Counted from the first letter of the stretch, positions 17,256 through 27,761 are shown. The stretch is 42,619 nucleotides of DNA from Rhizobacter sp. (GCA_023954175.1 JAMLIM010000027.1:1-42619), one strand, 5' to 3'. The notes: generated by a model from the letters alone, not told the origin. Numbers and translations are program-made.

Positions 17256-20102
17256 CTACACCCCCTGGCGCGTCAGCTTCGCCGCGAGTGCCTGGTTCAG
17301 CGTATCGGCGCTGTCCTGCAGATGGGCGCGCGTGGCCTCGCTCAACCCAGGGCGGCGCGCAGCCGTGTTCAACTGCGCGGCGAGCGACCTGGCGCGCACG
17401 CGCCACAGGCTGCGCGCGTCGGCGCGGCTTTGGGTCTGCGGGCGCAGCAACTGGTTCGCAAGGCGATTCACATGGTCGCGCTGCAGTTCGCGGCGCAGCG
17501 GCGGGATGTCGCCGCCGGCACCAAGTTCGCTCCATACCGCCTGCGTGAGGCGGGCGTCGAGTTCATCCAGCCGCAGCGCGCGCTGCGGGCCGCTCGGTGC
17601 CTTCTCGGCGCTGTCGAGCAGCCGCGCGGCGACGGCGTCGCTCATCAGCGTCTCGAGCAGCTTCTTCTGCAGATCGAGCACGACGACGGTGAGCGAGAAA
17701 TCGGTGCCCGTCGCCGCCTCACCGCTGCGCACCGCGTCCCAGCGCTCGAGGTAGTCGGCGCCGAGCTTGCGCTGCAGTGAAGGCGAGATCTTCAGGCTGT
17801 CGGCCGAGAGCAGACCGACCATGATCAGCTCCAGCGCCTGACGCTGCTGCGCAACCGGCACCGGCGTCAACGGGTCGCGGCCGCTGCCCGGCGCGTCGCG
17901 CAGCGTGCGCACGCCGCCGACCTGGCGCACGAGCACGTTCGCGGAGCGGCCGACATCGCGCACCGCGTAGAGCACGGAGCGGCGCAGCACGGCGTAGTCC
18001 TCGCCGGGCTTCAGGCTGCGCGTCTCCTGGCGCGCCAGCAGGTCCTGCGCGATCGCGATGCGCTTGCGCGCGAAGGCGATGACGTCGTTGCCGAGGTCGA
18101 ACTGCAGCGACTCCGGGTCGAGGCCGATGAAGTTGTCCTCGTCGGTGCCGTAGGCAAGCGTCGGCTCGTCGCTGCGCGCGGCGATGCGCTGCAGCTCGGC
18201 CGCCTCGTCGTTGGGCGCGATCGGCTTGTAGGCGTACTCGATCGCCCAGTAGTCGTAGGGGCCGAGGGTCGTGTTGAACGGCGCGCCGTAGCGCGAGCGC
18301 GCCTCGCCCGGGCCGTTGAGGTTGATCGCCGCGTATTCCATGACCGACGCGGTGATGCCGTTGGCGGCGGTGAAGGCCGGGTCGGCGAGCTGTTGCGCGG
18401 TGTAGGCGCGCGAGGCGCGGAAGTTGTGCCGCAGCCCGAGCGCATGACCAACCTCGTGCATCGTCGTGTCCTTCAGATAGGCCTGGACGAAGGCGTCGGC
18501 CTCGGGGCTGCCGGGGTCGATCTCGCCGCGCGCATCGAGCACGTCGAGCGCGTAGCTCATCTGCTCGGCCGCCTGATCGGCGTAGTCGCAGACGAGGCCG
18601 CTCGCCAGGTCGACCGCACTCACACCGCTCGCCGCACTCGCTCCGCTCGCCCCGGCCGCCCCGCTTGCATCCGCGGCAGTAGACGCCAGCACCTGTGAGC
18701 GCAGGGCGCGGATGTTGCGCGAGGACAGGCTCTCGACGCCGATGTCGGCGTCGAGGATCTCGCCGCTGCGCGGGTCCACATGGCGCGGGCCGATCGCGCC
18801 GAATGACGGTGTGGCGTTCGTCATCCAGCGGATCGACGCGCGGCCGAGGTCGAGCGTGTCGAAGTCCGCGTTCTCGGGCTGGACTTCGACCACGATCGCG
18901 TTCGAAAAGCCGATCCGCTCGAAGGCCTTGTTCCATTCGAGCACGCCGGCCGTGATCGCGCCGCGGTACTTGAGCGGCACTGTGCGGTCGATCCAGAACG
19001 TGATCGGCTTGACCGGATCGGAGAGCGCCGCCGCCGGGTCCTTCTTCTCGAGCCGCCAGCGGTCGACGTAGCGGCGCCGCGGCGAGCGCTCGAGGTCGTC
19101 GCTGAAATCGACGACGCTGGTGTTGAAGTGGCCGACGCGGGCGTCGGCCTTGCGCGTCGCCATGACGTGCTCGGGCAGTTTGCCGATCGAATAGTGCAGC
19201 GTCAGGAACAGGCTGCGCGGATCGGGCACGCTCTTGGGCACGCTCGGCGTCGGTGCGCCGGAGGGAGCGCCGGGGGTGGGCAGCGCGATCGAGCCGGTCG
19301 CATAGTGCGAAAGCACTTCGACGACGAGCAGATCGGGCGTGTCGCGCACGTTCGTGATCGCCGAGTTGCGCGCGTCGAAGGTATACCCCTGCCGAAAGCT
19401 GCGCTGCAACTGCCCGCCGATGCCGAGCAGGTCGGCGACGAAGATCGCGTTGGCGTCGATCAGCACCGATTTGCGCTCGGGCTCCGGCAGGCTCAGCACC
19501 ACCGTGCTGGCCAGCAGGCTGGGCGAGAACGCCGCCTGGACGGCGCGGCCTTCGGGCGTGCCCAACGCGGCGACGTATTCGCTGTTGATGCGGATCAGCT
19601 GCACCTGGTTGTGGATGCGGCGAAACGCGACCAGGCCGTCGCCCCGGCTCATCAGGCCGCCGAAGAACGAGCCGACGCCGATGCCCGTCTTGAGCTTGGG
19701 CGAAAGGAAGAAGGGCTTGTCGAAGTCCTCGGGCCGCAGCTCGAGCCAGACCTTGTCATCCTTGCGCCAGAGCGCGATCAGGCCCTCGCTGCGCCTGGCG
19801 TCCTTCACCACCTCGGCGAACGGCTTGAGCGGCCCCGGCGGCGCCGCTGGCGCGACCGCCGGCGCACCGGGCGGGCGCGGCGCCGAGGCGCCTGGCGCGG
19901 GTGCGGTGGCGGCGACGACCGCCGCTGGCGGCGCGGCGGCGGCCGGTGCGTCTGGCGCGGCAGGTGATGGCGCCGGCCCCTGGGTCGCGCATGATTGCAG
20001 CGAGAGCACTGCGGGCAGCACCCACCACGCCCGGGCGCAGCGCGAGCGAGCGACGCGCGTGCCCGCAACCCTGGCCCACAGGTCTGCCAGCGTCACGCTC
20101 AT
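17256..20102 (-). CDS. Lipoprotein zinc metalloprotease (DUF5117/DUF5118-type, HExxHxxGxxH)
   Basis: A 948-residue envelope protein. The N-terminus has a basic stretch, a hydrophobic segment and a lipobox (VLSLQSC), followed by a long Ala/Pro-rich linker, so it is probably a lipoprotein. The catalytic motif HEVGHALGLRHN, around residue 549, contains the extended HExxHxxGxxH zinc site. Upstream blocks such as FFLSPKLKTGIGVG and PITFWIDRTVPLKYR match large bacterial zinc-dependent proteases of the DUF5117/DUF4953/DUF5118 type. A low-complexity Ala/Ser/Gly run (AADASGAAGASGASAASG) sits between the catalytic half and the substrate region. The start is only 13 nt after the ettA stop on the same strand, suggesting cotranscription. 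The substrate is unknown. Confidence 0.9.
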   Translation of the reverse strand: MSVTLADLWARVAGTRVARSRCARAWWVLPAVLSLQSCATQGPAPSPAAPDAPAAAAPPAAVVAATAPAPGASAPRPPGAPAVAPAAPPGPLKPFAEVVKDARRSEGLIALWRKDDKVWLELRPEDFDKPFFLSPKLKTGIGVGSFFGGLMSRGDGLVAFRRIHNQVQLIRINSEYVAALGTPEGRAVQAAFSPSLLASTVVLSLPEPERKSVLIDANAIFVADLLGIGGQLQRSFRQGYTFDARNSAITNVRDTPDLLVVEVLSHYATGSIALPTPGAPSGAPTPSVPKSVPDPRSLFLTLHYSIGKLPEHVMATRKADARVGHFNTSVVDFSDDLERSPRRRYVDRWRLEKKDPAAALSDPVKPITFWIDRTVPLKYRGAITAGVLEWNKAFERIGFSNAIVVEVQPENADFDTLDLGRASIRWMTNATPSFGAIGPRHVDPRSGEILDADIGVESLSSRNIRALRSQVLASTAADASGAAGASGASAASGVSAVDLASGLVCDYADQAAEQMSYALDVLDARGEIDPGSPEADAFVQAYLKDTTMHEVGHALGLRHNFRASRAYTAQQLADPAFTAANGITASVMEYAAINLNGPGEARSRYGAPFNTTLGPYDYWAIEYAYKPIAPNDEAAELQRIAARSDEPTLAYGTDEDNFIGLDPESLQFDLGNDVIAFARKRIAIAQDLLARQETRSLKPGEDYAVLRRSVLYAVRDVGRSANVLVRQVGGVRTLRDAPGSGRDPLTPVPVAQQRQALELIMVGLLSADSLKISPSLQRKLGADYLERWDAVRSGEAATGTDFSLTVVVLDLQKKLLETLMSDAVAARLLDSAEKAPSGPQRALRLDELDARLTQAVWSELGAGGDIPPLRRELQRDHVNRLANQLLRPQTQSRADARSLWRVRARSLAAQLNTAARRPGLSEATRAHLQDSADTLNQALAAKLTRQGV

Positions 20103-20115
20103 TCGGCCCCTCCTG

Positions 20116-21780
<1,665 letters not shown>

Positions 21781-21889
21781 GGGGCGGATGTCCTGAGAAG
21801 CGGGAACGGCTGCCGAGGCAGCCAATGTTCTATTGTCGCCGCTCCTCGCAAGGGCAGTGCGTCTGCTAGGGTGCAGCCTTCGTTTGCGG

Positions 21890-23044
21890 ATGTCTTTGAC
21901 CGTGCCTCGCCTCCTGTACCTGCTGATGCTGTGCAACCTGGTGATGGGCACCGGGGTGTTCGTGCTCGCCGGCATCCTCGAGCCGCTTGCTGCATCGCTG
22001 CAGGTCAGCGTTGCCGCGGCCGGGCAGGCGATGACGGCCTACGCCCTTTCCACCGCGCTGCTCGCGCCGCTGATCCTCGTCGCGACCGGGCGTTGGCCGC
22101 GCCGCAATGCGCTCGTGTTCGGGCTGCTCCTGTTTGCCGTCGGCAGCTTCGTCTGCGCCTCGGCTTCGGGCCTGGTGCAACTGTTCGCCGGACGCGTGCT
22201 GATGGGCATGGGTGCGGTGGCGACGCCGATCTCGGGCGGCATCGCCGTCGCGCTGGCCGGGCCGGCGCAGCGCGGGCGGGCGCTGTCGCTCGTCTTCCTC
22301 GGCGCCAGCCTGAGCTACGTGATCGGCACCCCGCTCGGCGCCTGGCTCGGCTTTCGCTTCGGCTGGCAGTGGCCGGTGGCGCTCGTCGGCGGCTGCGCCC
22401 TCGCGGCGGCCGTGGCGCTGGCGAGGCTGGTGCCGCGCGACATCGCCGCGCCCGGCGCCAGCCTCGTCGGCCTGCCGCGGCTGCTGGCACGGCCGGCGAT
22501 CGCGACGACGCTGGCGACGACGCTGCTGTACTTCATCGCGATCTTCCTCGTCTTCTCCTTCATCGGCCCGGTGCTGAAGGCGCTGTCGCCGATGTCGGCA
22601 GAGCGCCTGTCGCTGACGCTGATGTTGTTCGGCGTGTCGGGCGTCGTCGGCACCCTGAGCGGCGGTTGGGCGACCGACCGCTTCGGCGCCGAGCGAACCA
22701 TGCCGGTGCAGCTCGTCGTGCTCGTCGCGATGATGGTGATCGTGCCGCTCACGCAGGGGCACTACGTCGCGATGGTCGCGGCCTTCGTCGTCTGGGGCAT
22801 CGCCGGCTTCGGCATGATGGCGCCGCAGCAATCGCGGCTTGCGGCGCTGTCGGCCGCGCACACGCCGATGCTGCTGTCGCTGAACGCGTCGATGCTCTAC
22901 TTCGGTACCGCGCTCGGTGCAGCGATCGGCGGCGCCGTCGTCGCCGGCGTGGGCTTCGACCGCCTCGCCTGGATCGGCGTGCCGTTCGGGCTCGCCGGCC
23001 TCGCAAGCCTGCGATTCAGCCGGCGCTTCCACGCGGTCGGGTGA
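21890..23044 (+). CDS. MFS transporter (drug/sugar efflux type, DHA1-like)
   Basis: A 384-residue inner-membrane carrier with about 12 predicted hydrophobic segments. The first is LLYLLMLCNLVMGTGVFVLAG. The typical motif after helix 2 appears as LVATGRWPRRNALVFGLLL. GRVLMGMGAVATPISGGIAV resembles the antiporter helix 4-5 region, and GGWATDRFGAER is the repeat of motif A in the second half. The general shape matches Bcr/AraJ/YdhP-like efflux permeases. The substrate is unknown. The start ATG at 21890 has no strong ribosome site. An upstream in-frame ATG at 21833 would add a basic leader that looks less natural. The gene converges on the GNAT gene. Confidence 0.9.
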   Translation: MSLTVPRLLYLLMLCNLVMGTGVFVLAGILEPLAASLQVSVAAAGQAMTAYALSTALLAPLILVATGRWPRRNALVFGLLLFAVGSFVCASASGLVQLFAGRVLMGMGAVATPISGGIAVALAGPAQRGRALSLVFLGASLSYVIGTPLGAWLGFRFGWQWPVALVGGCALAAAVALARLVPRDIAAPGASLVGLPRLLARPAIATTLATTLLYFIAIFLVFSFIGPVLKALSPMSAERLSLTLMLFGVSGVVGTLSGGWATDRFGAERTMPVQLVVLVAMMVIVPLTQGHYVAMVAAFVVWGIAGFGMMAPQQSRLAALSAAHTPMLLSLNASMLYFGTALGAAIGGAVVAGVGFDRLAWIGVPFGLAGLASLRFSRRFHAVG

Positions 23045-23050
23045 GCGGGC

Positions 23051-23076
23051 GGCTCCCTCTTATTGCGTGGGAGGCC
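23051..23076. terminator. Possible bidirectional terminator hairpin between MFS and GNAT genes
   Basis: GGCTCCC pairs with GGGAGGCC (one bulged G) around an AT-richer loop between the convergent genes. There is no clear T-run, so termination strength is uncertain. It overlaps the last codons of the GNAT frame. Confidence 0.3.
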
Positions 23077-23620
23077 CCGCAGTTCCTGTCCGCTTGAGCG
23101 CAGAGTCGGGCCTCACGTTGAACCGCTCGGGGAGCGGCAGAACATAGGACGGCTCATCGGGCTCCGGGCCTGCACGCTGCTCCTCGGGTGAATGGAAGCC
23201 CGCGCGCACATAGAGTGCGACCGCACGATTGCTTGGCCAGACATGAAGCTCATGAAGCCGAAGCTCACGCGCCCTGCCGACGAGCAGGGCGAGTAGGCGA
23301 GAGCCGTACCCCTGGTTGCGGCTCGGCTCACGAACGAAGGCATGAGTGACGTACCCCCATGCACGCGATTTGAGACCTGGAACTGGAACCGTCTCCACTT
23401 CCCGCAGGAACATGCAGCCCGACAGCATGCTGCGCTGCTCTTCGGAGACAGCAACGTGCCATGACTTCGACGTGAGCGCCGATGCAAACCACGTCGAGAA
23501 GCGCAAGGTGAAAGCATCAATGTCCTCAAGCTCCTGCTCCTTCACGCTCCGAGACAACCAGCGCAACTCCGCGAGCTGCGTCGCATCAGCTTGGGAAGCG
23601 AAACGGACGGTCGGGTGCAT
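23060..23620 (-). CDS. GNAT-family N-acetyltransferase, probably a stray integron cassette gene
   Basis: A 186-residue acetyltransferase using acetyl-CoA. The acetyl-CoA-binding motif A is VREPSRNQGYGSRLLALLV, followed by ELHVWPSNRAVALYVRAGFH as motif B. The substrate is unknown. Codon use is visibly less GC-biased than in the neighbours. Two things mark it as cassette-derived. Its ATG lies just downstream of a GTTAGGGC core-like site (23639-23646 on the minus strand). Its last residues (RPDSALKRTGTAGPPTQ) read like translated attC sequence, compare RPNHSFKRT in the right-hand cassette array. No integrase is adjacent here. Confidence 0.88.
   Translation of the reverse strand: MHPTVRFASQADATQLAELRWLSRSVKEQELEDIDAFTLRFSTWFASALTSKSWHVAVSEEQRSMLSGCMFLREVETVPVPGLKSRAWGYVTHAFVREPSRNQGYGSRLLALLVGRARELRLHELHVWPSNRAVALYVRAGFHSPEEQRAGPEPDEPSYVLPLPERFNVRPDSALKRTGTAGPPTQ
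23085..23123 (-). repeat. Degenerate attC-like remnant at the 3' end of the GNAT gene
   Basis: On the minus strand GTTCAAC (fits the RYYYAAC R'' core) is followed 18 nt later by CTCAAGCGGACA, close to TTCAAGCGGACA in the intact attC at 42077-42136. The second arm and the R' core (GTTRRRY) are missing, so recombination competence is unlikely. Confidence 0.4.
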
Positions 23621-23633
23621 GGAAGGGGCGGCC

Positions 23634-23647
23634 TTAGGGCCCTAACG
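23634..23647 (-). repeat. Integron core-like site and 12-bp palindrome at the GNAT cassette boundary
   Basis: The minus strand reads CGTTAGGGC immediately before the GNAT leader. GTTAGGG(C) fits the R' core GTTRRRY. The central TTAGGGCCCTAA is a perfect palindrome. The site is about 20 nt upstream of the GNAT ATG, as in gene cassettes. Confidence 0.4.
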
Positions 23648-23663
23648 AATGGAACTATTGAGA

Positions 23664-24728
23664 ATTTCGTAAACCATGACAACCGATAGCGTCGTCACAG
23701 CGTTCTTCGATCATCACGATGATCGGAGAATGGATGCATGGCCAAGATGGACGAAGCCACGCAAGCGGGTACGCGCCGGGCGATTGATGCTGTCGGGCAA
23801 GACGCCCGCCGAGGCCGCGTACGCAGTCGGTGTGGCACGGCAGACCGCGTACACCTGGAAGGCGCGACTGGACGAAGGCGGCCTGGACGCGCGTTGCGTG
23901 CCATGAGTCTTCGGGCGGCCAGCGAAGCTGGACGGCAAGCAACCGGATGCTGCGCACGGCGTTGCTGCAAGGCGCCATGGCCCACGACTTCGGCACCGAG
24001 CTGTGGACGCTGGCGCGTGCGCGTGCTCATCGAGCGGCTGTACGGCGTGCGCTTCAGCCAAGTGCACGTCTGGCGGCTGCTCGGCGCCATGGGCTTCGCT
24101 CGCAAAAGCCCGAGCGCCGGGCCATCGAGCGCGACGAGACTGCGGTCTGAAGTGGAAGCGCAAGACTTGGCCGGCACTAAAAACGCCGCCGCCTAGCACC
24201 GAGTGATCGTCTCATCGACGAATCGGGCTTGTCCGAACGCCCCACCCGGGTGCGCACCTGGGCGCCCAAAGGCAAACGCCCGTCGTGCAGTTCCACTCAA
24301 CCGAAGCACGTCTCGGCCATCGCCGGGCTGACCCGGCTGAACTTTGTTCCGGCTCTACGATTTGCGCGGTCAAGAGCGCGCAGATCGGAGTTCTCCTCGC
24401 GCTGCGCGCGCAGTGCTCAAGCGCAAGCTGCTGATCGTCCGGGGACGGCGCAGCCCAGCACAAGAGCCGCATCGTGCGCGAATACCTCGACAGCACGCAT
24501 CGGGCCGTTCAGATGGCGTTGCTGCCGGGTTACGCGCCCGATCTCAACCCGGTGGAGTACCTCTTGGGCCTGGCTCAAGCGCCACGCGCTTGCCAACTTC
24601 TGCCCGCGTTCGCTGACCGAACTGAAGACCACTGCGCGCAACAGCTGCGCAGCGGCCAACACCGCCAATCGATCGTCACTGCTTGCTGAAGCAGGCTGAG
24701 CTTTGGTGATGTCATGACTTACGTAAAG
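23664..24728 (+). mobile_element. Decayed IS630-family insertion sequence
   Basis: About 1.06 kb bounded by imperfect terminal inverted repeats. The left end reads TTTCGTAAACCATGACAACC (from about 23665). The complement of the right end reads TTTACGTAAGTCATGACAT (about 24709-24727). The interior encodes a frameshifted IS630-type transposase. The right end abuts the antitoxin stop codon (24730-24732), so insertion occurred immediately downstream of that gene. IS630 elements target TA dinucleotides; an exact target duplication is not clear. Confidence 0.75.
23738..24699 (+). pseudogene. IS630-family transposase, multiply frameshifted
   Basis: Pieces of one DDE transposase lie in order but in different frames. 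First comes an N-terminal helix-turn-helix (MLSGKTPAEAAYAVGVARQT then YTWKARLDEGGLDA). Next is the first catalytic Asp region (LIDESGLSERPTRVRTWAPK). Then the second Asp region is broken by an extra base near 24440, where GDGAAQHKSRIVREYLD would be expected. Last is the third acidic region PGYAPDLNPVEYL, followed by WLKRHALANFCPRSLTELK in another frame. At least three frame changes are needed to restore it, so it is not functional. Family assignment rests on the PYAP-LNPVE-type signature and the winged-helix start. Confidence 0.8.
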
Positions 24729-24729
24729 A

Positions 24730-25104
24730 TCAATAGGCGGCAGACGCTGGCTTGCCGGCGGTCGTCCGCTTGCGCGACGGGTGAGACCGCGCCTTCACTG
24801 CAGCGGCAGCGGGATGCGCCGTGAACTGAACGCCCAGAGCGTGGGCGACCTTCATCACGGTTTCAAAGCGAGGCTTCGCCCCAGGCGCGAGCGCCTTGTA
24901 GAGGCTCTCGCGGCCGAGGCCGGCTTCTCTGGCGACAAGCGCCATGCCTTTCGCCCGTGCGACATCGCCCAGCGCGAGGAGAAGCAAGTCAGGATCGTTG
25001 GCTTCCAGCACAGCCGACATGTATTCGGCAACTGCTGAATCGTCATCCAGGTAACGCGCCGCGTCAAAGGGGACGAGCTTCATCGGCGATTTGGTCTTGC
25101 TCAT
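24730..25104 (-). CDS. HigA-type antitoxin (addiction-module antidote, helix-turn-helix)
   Basis: A 124-residue antidote. Residues about 12-105 match the addiction-module antidote family paired with Gp49-like toxins: DAARYLDDDSAVAEYMSAVL, DLLLLALGDVARAKGM, then a helix-turn-helix (LVAREAGLGRESLYKALAP) and PRFETVMKVAHALGVQFTA. The Lys/Arg-rich tail (SHPSRKRTTAGK) is longer than usual. The ATG overlaps the toxin stop (ATGA), in the toxin-first order typical of higBA. It appears intact although the toxin is broken and an IS630 remnant starts 2 nt past its stop. It probably represses its own promoter at the palindrome near 25417-25436. Confidence 0.88.
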   Translation of the reverse strand: MSKTKSPMKLVPFDAARYLDDDSAVAEYMSAVLEANDPDLLLLALGDVARAKGMALVAREAGLGRESLYKALAPGAKPRFETVMKVAHALGVQFTAHPAAAAVKARSHPSRKRTTAGKPASAAY

Positions 25105-25408
25105 TGATCCTCTCCAAGTTCGGCGGCGAGCCTTGCGGCACGGCGAACATCGCGCTTCTGCGTGGATTTGTCGCCTGCGTTCAGGATGACGACGATGACC
25201 CGACCGCGCCGTACGAAGTAAAGCCGGTAGCCCGGCCCGTAGTGCACCCGCATCTCCGAAACATCGCCTTCGATCGGCTGCCAATCGCCCAGATTGCCGG
25301 CTTCAGCCTGACGCAGCCGTGCCGCGCCGCGATGCGGACCTGCGCCCGCTTGTCACTCAGGGCATCGAGCCAGGCAACGAACTCTTCCGTCAGACGAACG
25401 GTGTACAC
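25101..25408 (-). pseudogene. HigB-type toxin (RelE/ParE superfamily, Gp49-like), frameshifted
   Basis: The start reads VYTVRLTEEFVAWLDALSD, typical of the killer protein partner of this antidote family. These toxins are ribosome-dependent mRNA interferases. Around 25318-25326 one base appears missing. Beyond it the expected family sequence continues in another frame (GNLGDWQPIEGDVSEMRVHY, then YRLYFVRRGR and DKSTQKRDVRRAARLAAELG) and stops exactly at the antitoxin start overlap. Without the shift the original frame ends early at about 25181. The start is probably the GTG at 25408, almost at the predicted transcription start. It is inactive unless the frameshift is a sequencing error or is bypassed. 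Confidence 0.82.
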
Positions 25409-25415
25409 GACAAGT

Positions 25416-25444
25416 ACTGTAGCCAAGTGGATACAGGACGTCAA
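25416..25444 (-). promoter_or_regulatory. Promoter of the higBA-like pair
   Basis: On the minus strand TTGACG (25439-25444) and TACAGT (25416-25421) are separated by exactly 17 nt, a good sigma-70 promoter. The predicted transcript would begin at or next to the GTG start of the toxin, implying a leaderless or nearly leaderless message. Confidence 0.6.
25417..25436. promoter_or_regulatory. Inverted-repeat operator overlapping the higBA promoter
   Basis: CTGTAGCCAAGTGGATACAG is a CTGTA-N10-TACAG inverted repeat lying across the promoter spacer and -10. This fits autorepression by the antitoxin. The half-sites are 10 nt apart, so it is not the LexA pattern (CTGT-N8-ACAG). Confidence 0.5.
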
Positions 25445-25590
25445 GAACACGCTTGCCGGAACATGCTTGCCTGGTGCGGCCCTGCGTTCGCGTTCAGCGG
25501 CGGCGCGAAGGCGGGGCCAACGCGTTGCCAAGCAATGCTCAGGCCGCATCGCCCGCCACCTGCCTCAAGTCAATGCGGCAGGTGGCCGAT

Positions 25591-25785
25591 ATGCAGCTCT
25601 GGAACTCCGCCTTTTCCTGGGGCGCGGGAAACAACGTGCTGCAAACGACCTTCACCCATCGCCGCGCCGGCGGCCGGCTCGCGCCCTTGCCGAGCGCACT
25701 CGAGCGCCTTGTGCACGACCGTGAGGACGGGCGGGTGGATCACACGATGACTGTCACCGTCTATTGCGAGACCCGAACGCCTTGA
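25591..25785 (+). CDS. Small ORF (64 aa) coupled to the GGDEF-EAL gene, possibly a gene remnant
   Basis: It begins [18 protein letters not shown] and ends [21 protein letters not shown] lies just upstream of the ATG, and its TGA overlaps the TTG start of the next gene (TTGA), an arrangement repeatedly seen between real genes in this window. No domain is recognised. It could be a true small protein or the 3' remnant of a gene lost when the accessory patch to its left was inserted. The stretch 25409-25590 upstream holds only the toxin-antitoxin promoter and no recognisable gene. Confidence 0.4.
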   Translation: MQLWNSAFSWGAGNNVLQTTFTHRRAGGRLAPLPSALERLVHDREDGRVDHTMTVTVYCETRTP

Positions 25786-27734
25786 CCGAGCCCCTGCACC
25801 CGCTGCTCACGCGGCAACTGCGCCGACTCGGCCTCGACGGCGTCGAAGCGCCTGCCGCGGCTGGGTGGCTCGCGCTGCTCGAGCGCGTGAGCCAGGCCTA
25901 CAGCGCGGGCGATCAGGACCGCTACCTGCTCCTGCGTTCGCAGGAGCAGACGTCGGGCGAAATGGCCGATCTCTACGCCGCGCTGCAGGCCGAGCGCGAC
26001 CTGCTGGAGACGCGCGTGCGCGAGCGCACGGCGGCGCTGCGATTGAGCGAGGGGCGGCTGGCGAACCTGGTGTCGCTGTCGGCCGACTGGATCTGGGAAC
26101 AGGACGCCAACCTTCGCTTCACCTACTTCTCCGACGGGCTGCGCATCGCCACCGGCATCGACCCGGCAACGCTGATCGGGCGCAGGCGCGTCGCCACCGA
26201 CGAGATCGACGCCACGCCCGAGGCGATCGCGAACCACCTGGCACTGGTCAAGGCGCGCGCGCCCTTCCGCGACTTCAGCTACGGCCTGCGCCGGCCCGAT
26301 GGCAGCGTCTGCTACATCCGCGTCAGCGGCGAGCCGATCTTCGACGCCGAAAACAGGTTCCAGGGCTACCGCGGCGTCGGCAGCGACGAGACGCAATCCA
26401 CGCTCGCGGCGCGCCACGCGCAGCAACTCGCGAGCCTCGACAGCCTGACGGGACTGCCCAACCGCAACATGTTCATCGCCGAGCTCGAGCTCGCGATCGG
26501 TCGCGCGCGGCGCAAGGGCGAAAGCTTCGCGCTGTGCTTCATCGACCTCGACCGCTTCAAGACGATCAACGACAGCCTCGGCCACGCCGCGGGCGATGTG
26601 CTGCTGACGACGATCGGCGCCAGGCTGCGCGGCCTGCTGCGCGACAGCGACCTCGTCGCGCGCCTGGGCGGCGACGAGTTCGTCGCGCTGCTCGAAGGGC
26701 CGGCCGACGCGGCGGCGCTGTCGGCGGTCGCGCGCAAGATGCTGGCCGCGGTGAGCGATCCCACGGTCATCGACGGCCGCACCCTGTGGCTCACCGGCAG
26801 CTGCGGCATCGCGCGCTTTCCGGATGACGGCGAGGATGCCGCCGCCCTCCTGAAAAACGCCGACGCCGCGATGTACCAGGCCAAGGGCGAGGGCAAGAAC
26901 ACGTTTCGCTACTACACCGCGGCGCTCGCCGCGCAGGCCGCGCACGCCTTCGCGCTCGAGGCCGATCTGCGCGGCGCCGCCGAGCGCGGCGAACTGGTGC
27001 TGCACTACCAGCCCAAGATCGATCTGGCGACCGGGCGCCTGCGCGGCGTCGAGGCGCTCGTGCGCTGGCAGCATCCGACGCGCGGCCTGCTGCCGCCGGG
27101 TGACTTCATCGCGCTGGCCGAGGAAAGCGGGCTCATCGTGCCGATCGGCCGCTGGGTGCTCGACGCCGCCTGCCGGCAATTGCGCGCCTGGGGCGACGCC
27201 GGCCTGGACGCGCCGCGCTGCGCGGTGAATCTGTCGGCGCGTCAGTTCGGCAGCGAATCGCTGCTCGACGACGTGCGCGACTCGCTGCGGCACAGCGCGC
27301 TGGCCGCCGACATGCTCGAAGTCGAGATCACCGAGAGCCTGCTGATGGCAAACCCCGAGCGCGCCAATCTGACGCTCGATGAGCTGCATGCGCTCGGCGT
27401 GCACATCGCGATCGACGACTTCGGCACCGGCTACTCCTCGCTCGCCTACCTCAAGCGCATACCGGCGCACACCGTCAAGCTCGACCGCTCGTTCGTCAGC
27501 GGCCTGCCCGCCGACCGCGACGACGCCGCAATCACGCAGGCGGTGATCGCGCTGTCGCACAGCCTGTCGATGCAGGTCGTCGCCGAGGGCGTCGAGACCG
27601 ACGCGCAGCTGGACTTCCTGCGCCGCGTCGGCTGCGACCAGGCGCAGGGCTATCTGATCGGCAGGCCGATGCCGGCCGAACAACTCGCGAAGCGCCTGCG
27701 GGCGATCGGCAACCTGCTGGAACAGGCCGCGTAG
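25782..27734 (+). CDS. PAS-GGDEF-EAL cyclic-di-GMP signalling protein
   Basis: A protein of about 650 residues that may both make and degrade cyclic di-GMP. A short N-terminal helical region ([16 protein letters not shown]) and a coiled coil ([20 protein letters not shown]) lead into a PAS domain ([20 protein letters not shown] onward). The GGDEF domain has the intact active-site signature [15 protein letters not shown]. The EAL domain has [10 protein letters not shown], the metal-site region [16 protein letters not shown] and LDRSFV, all consistent with activity. It has no membrane segment, so it is cytoplasmic. The start is placed at the TTG at 25782, overlapping the stop of the small upstream ORF. 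An in-frame TTG at 25764 is possible. Confidence 0.92.
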   Translation: MTEPLHPLLTRQLRRLGLDGVEAPAAAGWLALLERVSQAYSAGDQDRYLLLRSQEQTSGEMADLYAALQAERDLLETRVRERTAALRLSEGRLANLVSLSADWIWEQDANLRFTYFSDGLRIATGIDPATLIGRRRVATDEIDATPEAIANHLALVKARAPFRDFSYGLRRPDGSVCYIRVSGEPIFDAENRFQGYRGVGSDETQSTLAARHAQQLASLDSLTGLPNRNMFIAELELAIGRARRKGESFALCFIDLDRFKTINDSLGHAAGDVLLTTIGARLRGLLRDSDLVARLGGDEFVALLEGPADAAALSAVARKMLAAVSDPTVIDGRTLWLTGSCGIARFPDDGEDAAALLKNADAAMYQAKGEGKNTFRYYTAALAAQAAHAFALEADLRGAAERGELVLHYQPKIDLATGRLRGVEALVRWQHPTRGLLPPGDFIALAEESGLIVPIGRWVLDAACRQLRAWGDAGLDAPRCAVNLSARQFGSESLLDDVRDSLRHSALAADMLEVEITESLLMANPERANLTLDELHALGVHIAIDDFGTGYSSLAYLKRIPAHTVKLDRSFVSGLPADRDDAAITQAVIALSHSLSMQVVAEGVETDAQLDFLRRVGCDQAQGYLIGRPMPAEQLAKRLRAIGNLLEQAA

Positions 27735-27761
27735 GCGAGCCACCGCGGGCCGGAGGCCGGC

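Noticed and set aside
25417-25436. LexA box upstream of the toxin-antitoxin pair
   Set aside because: The half-sites resemble CTGT/ACAG but are 12 nt apart instead of 8, so an antitoxin operator is more likely.
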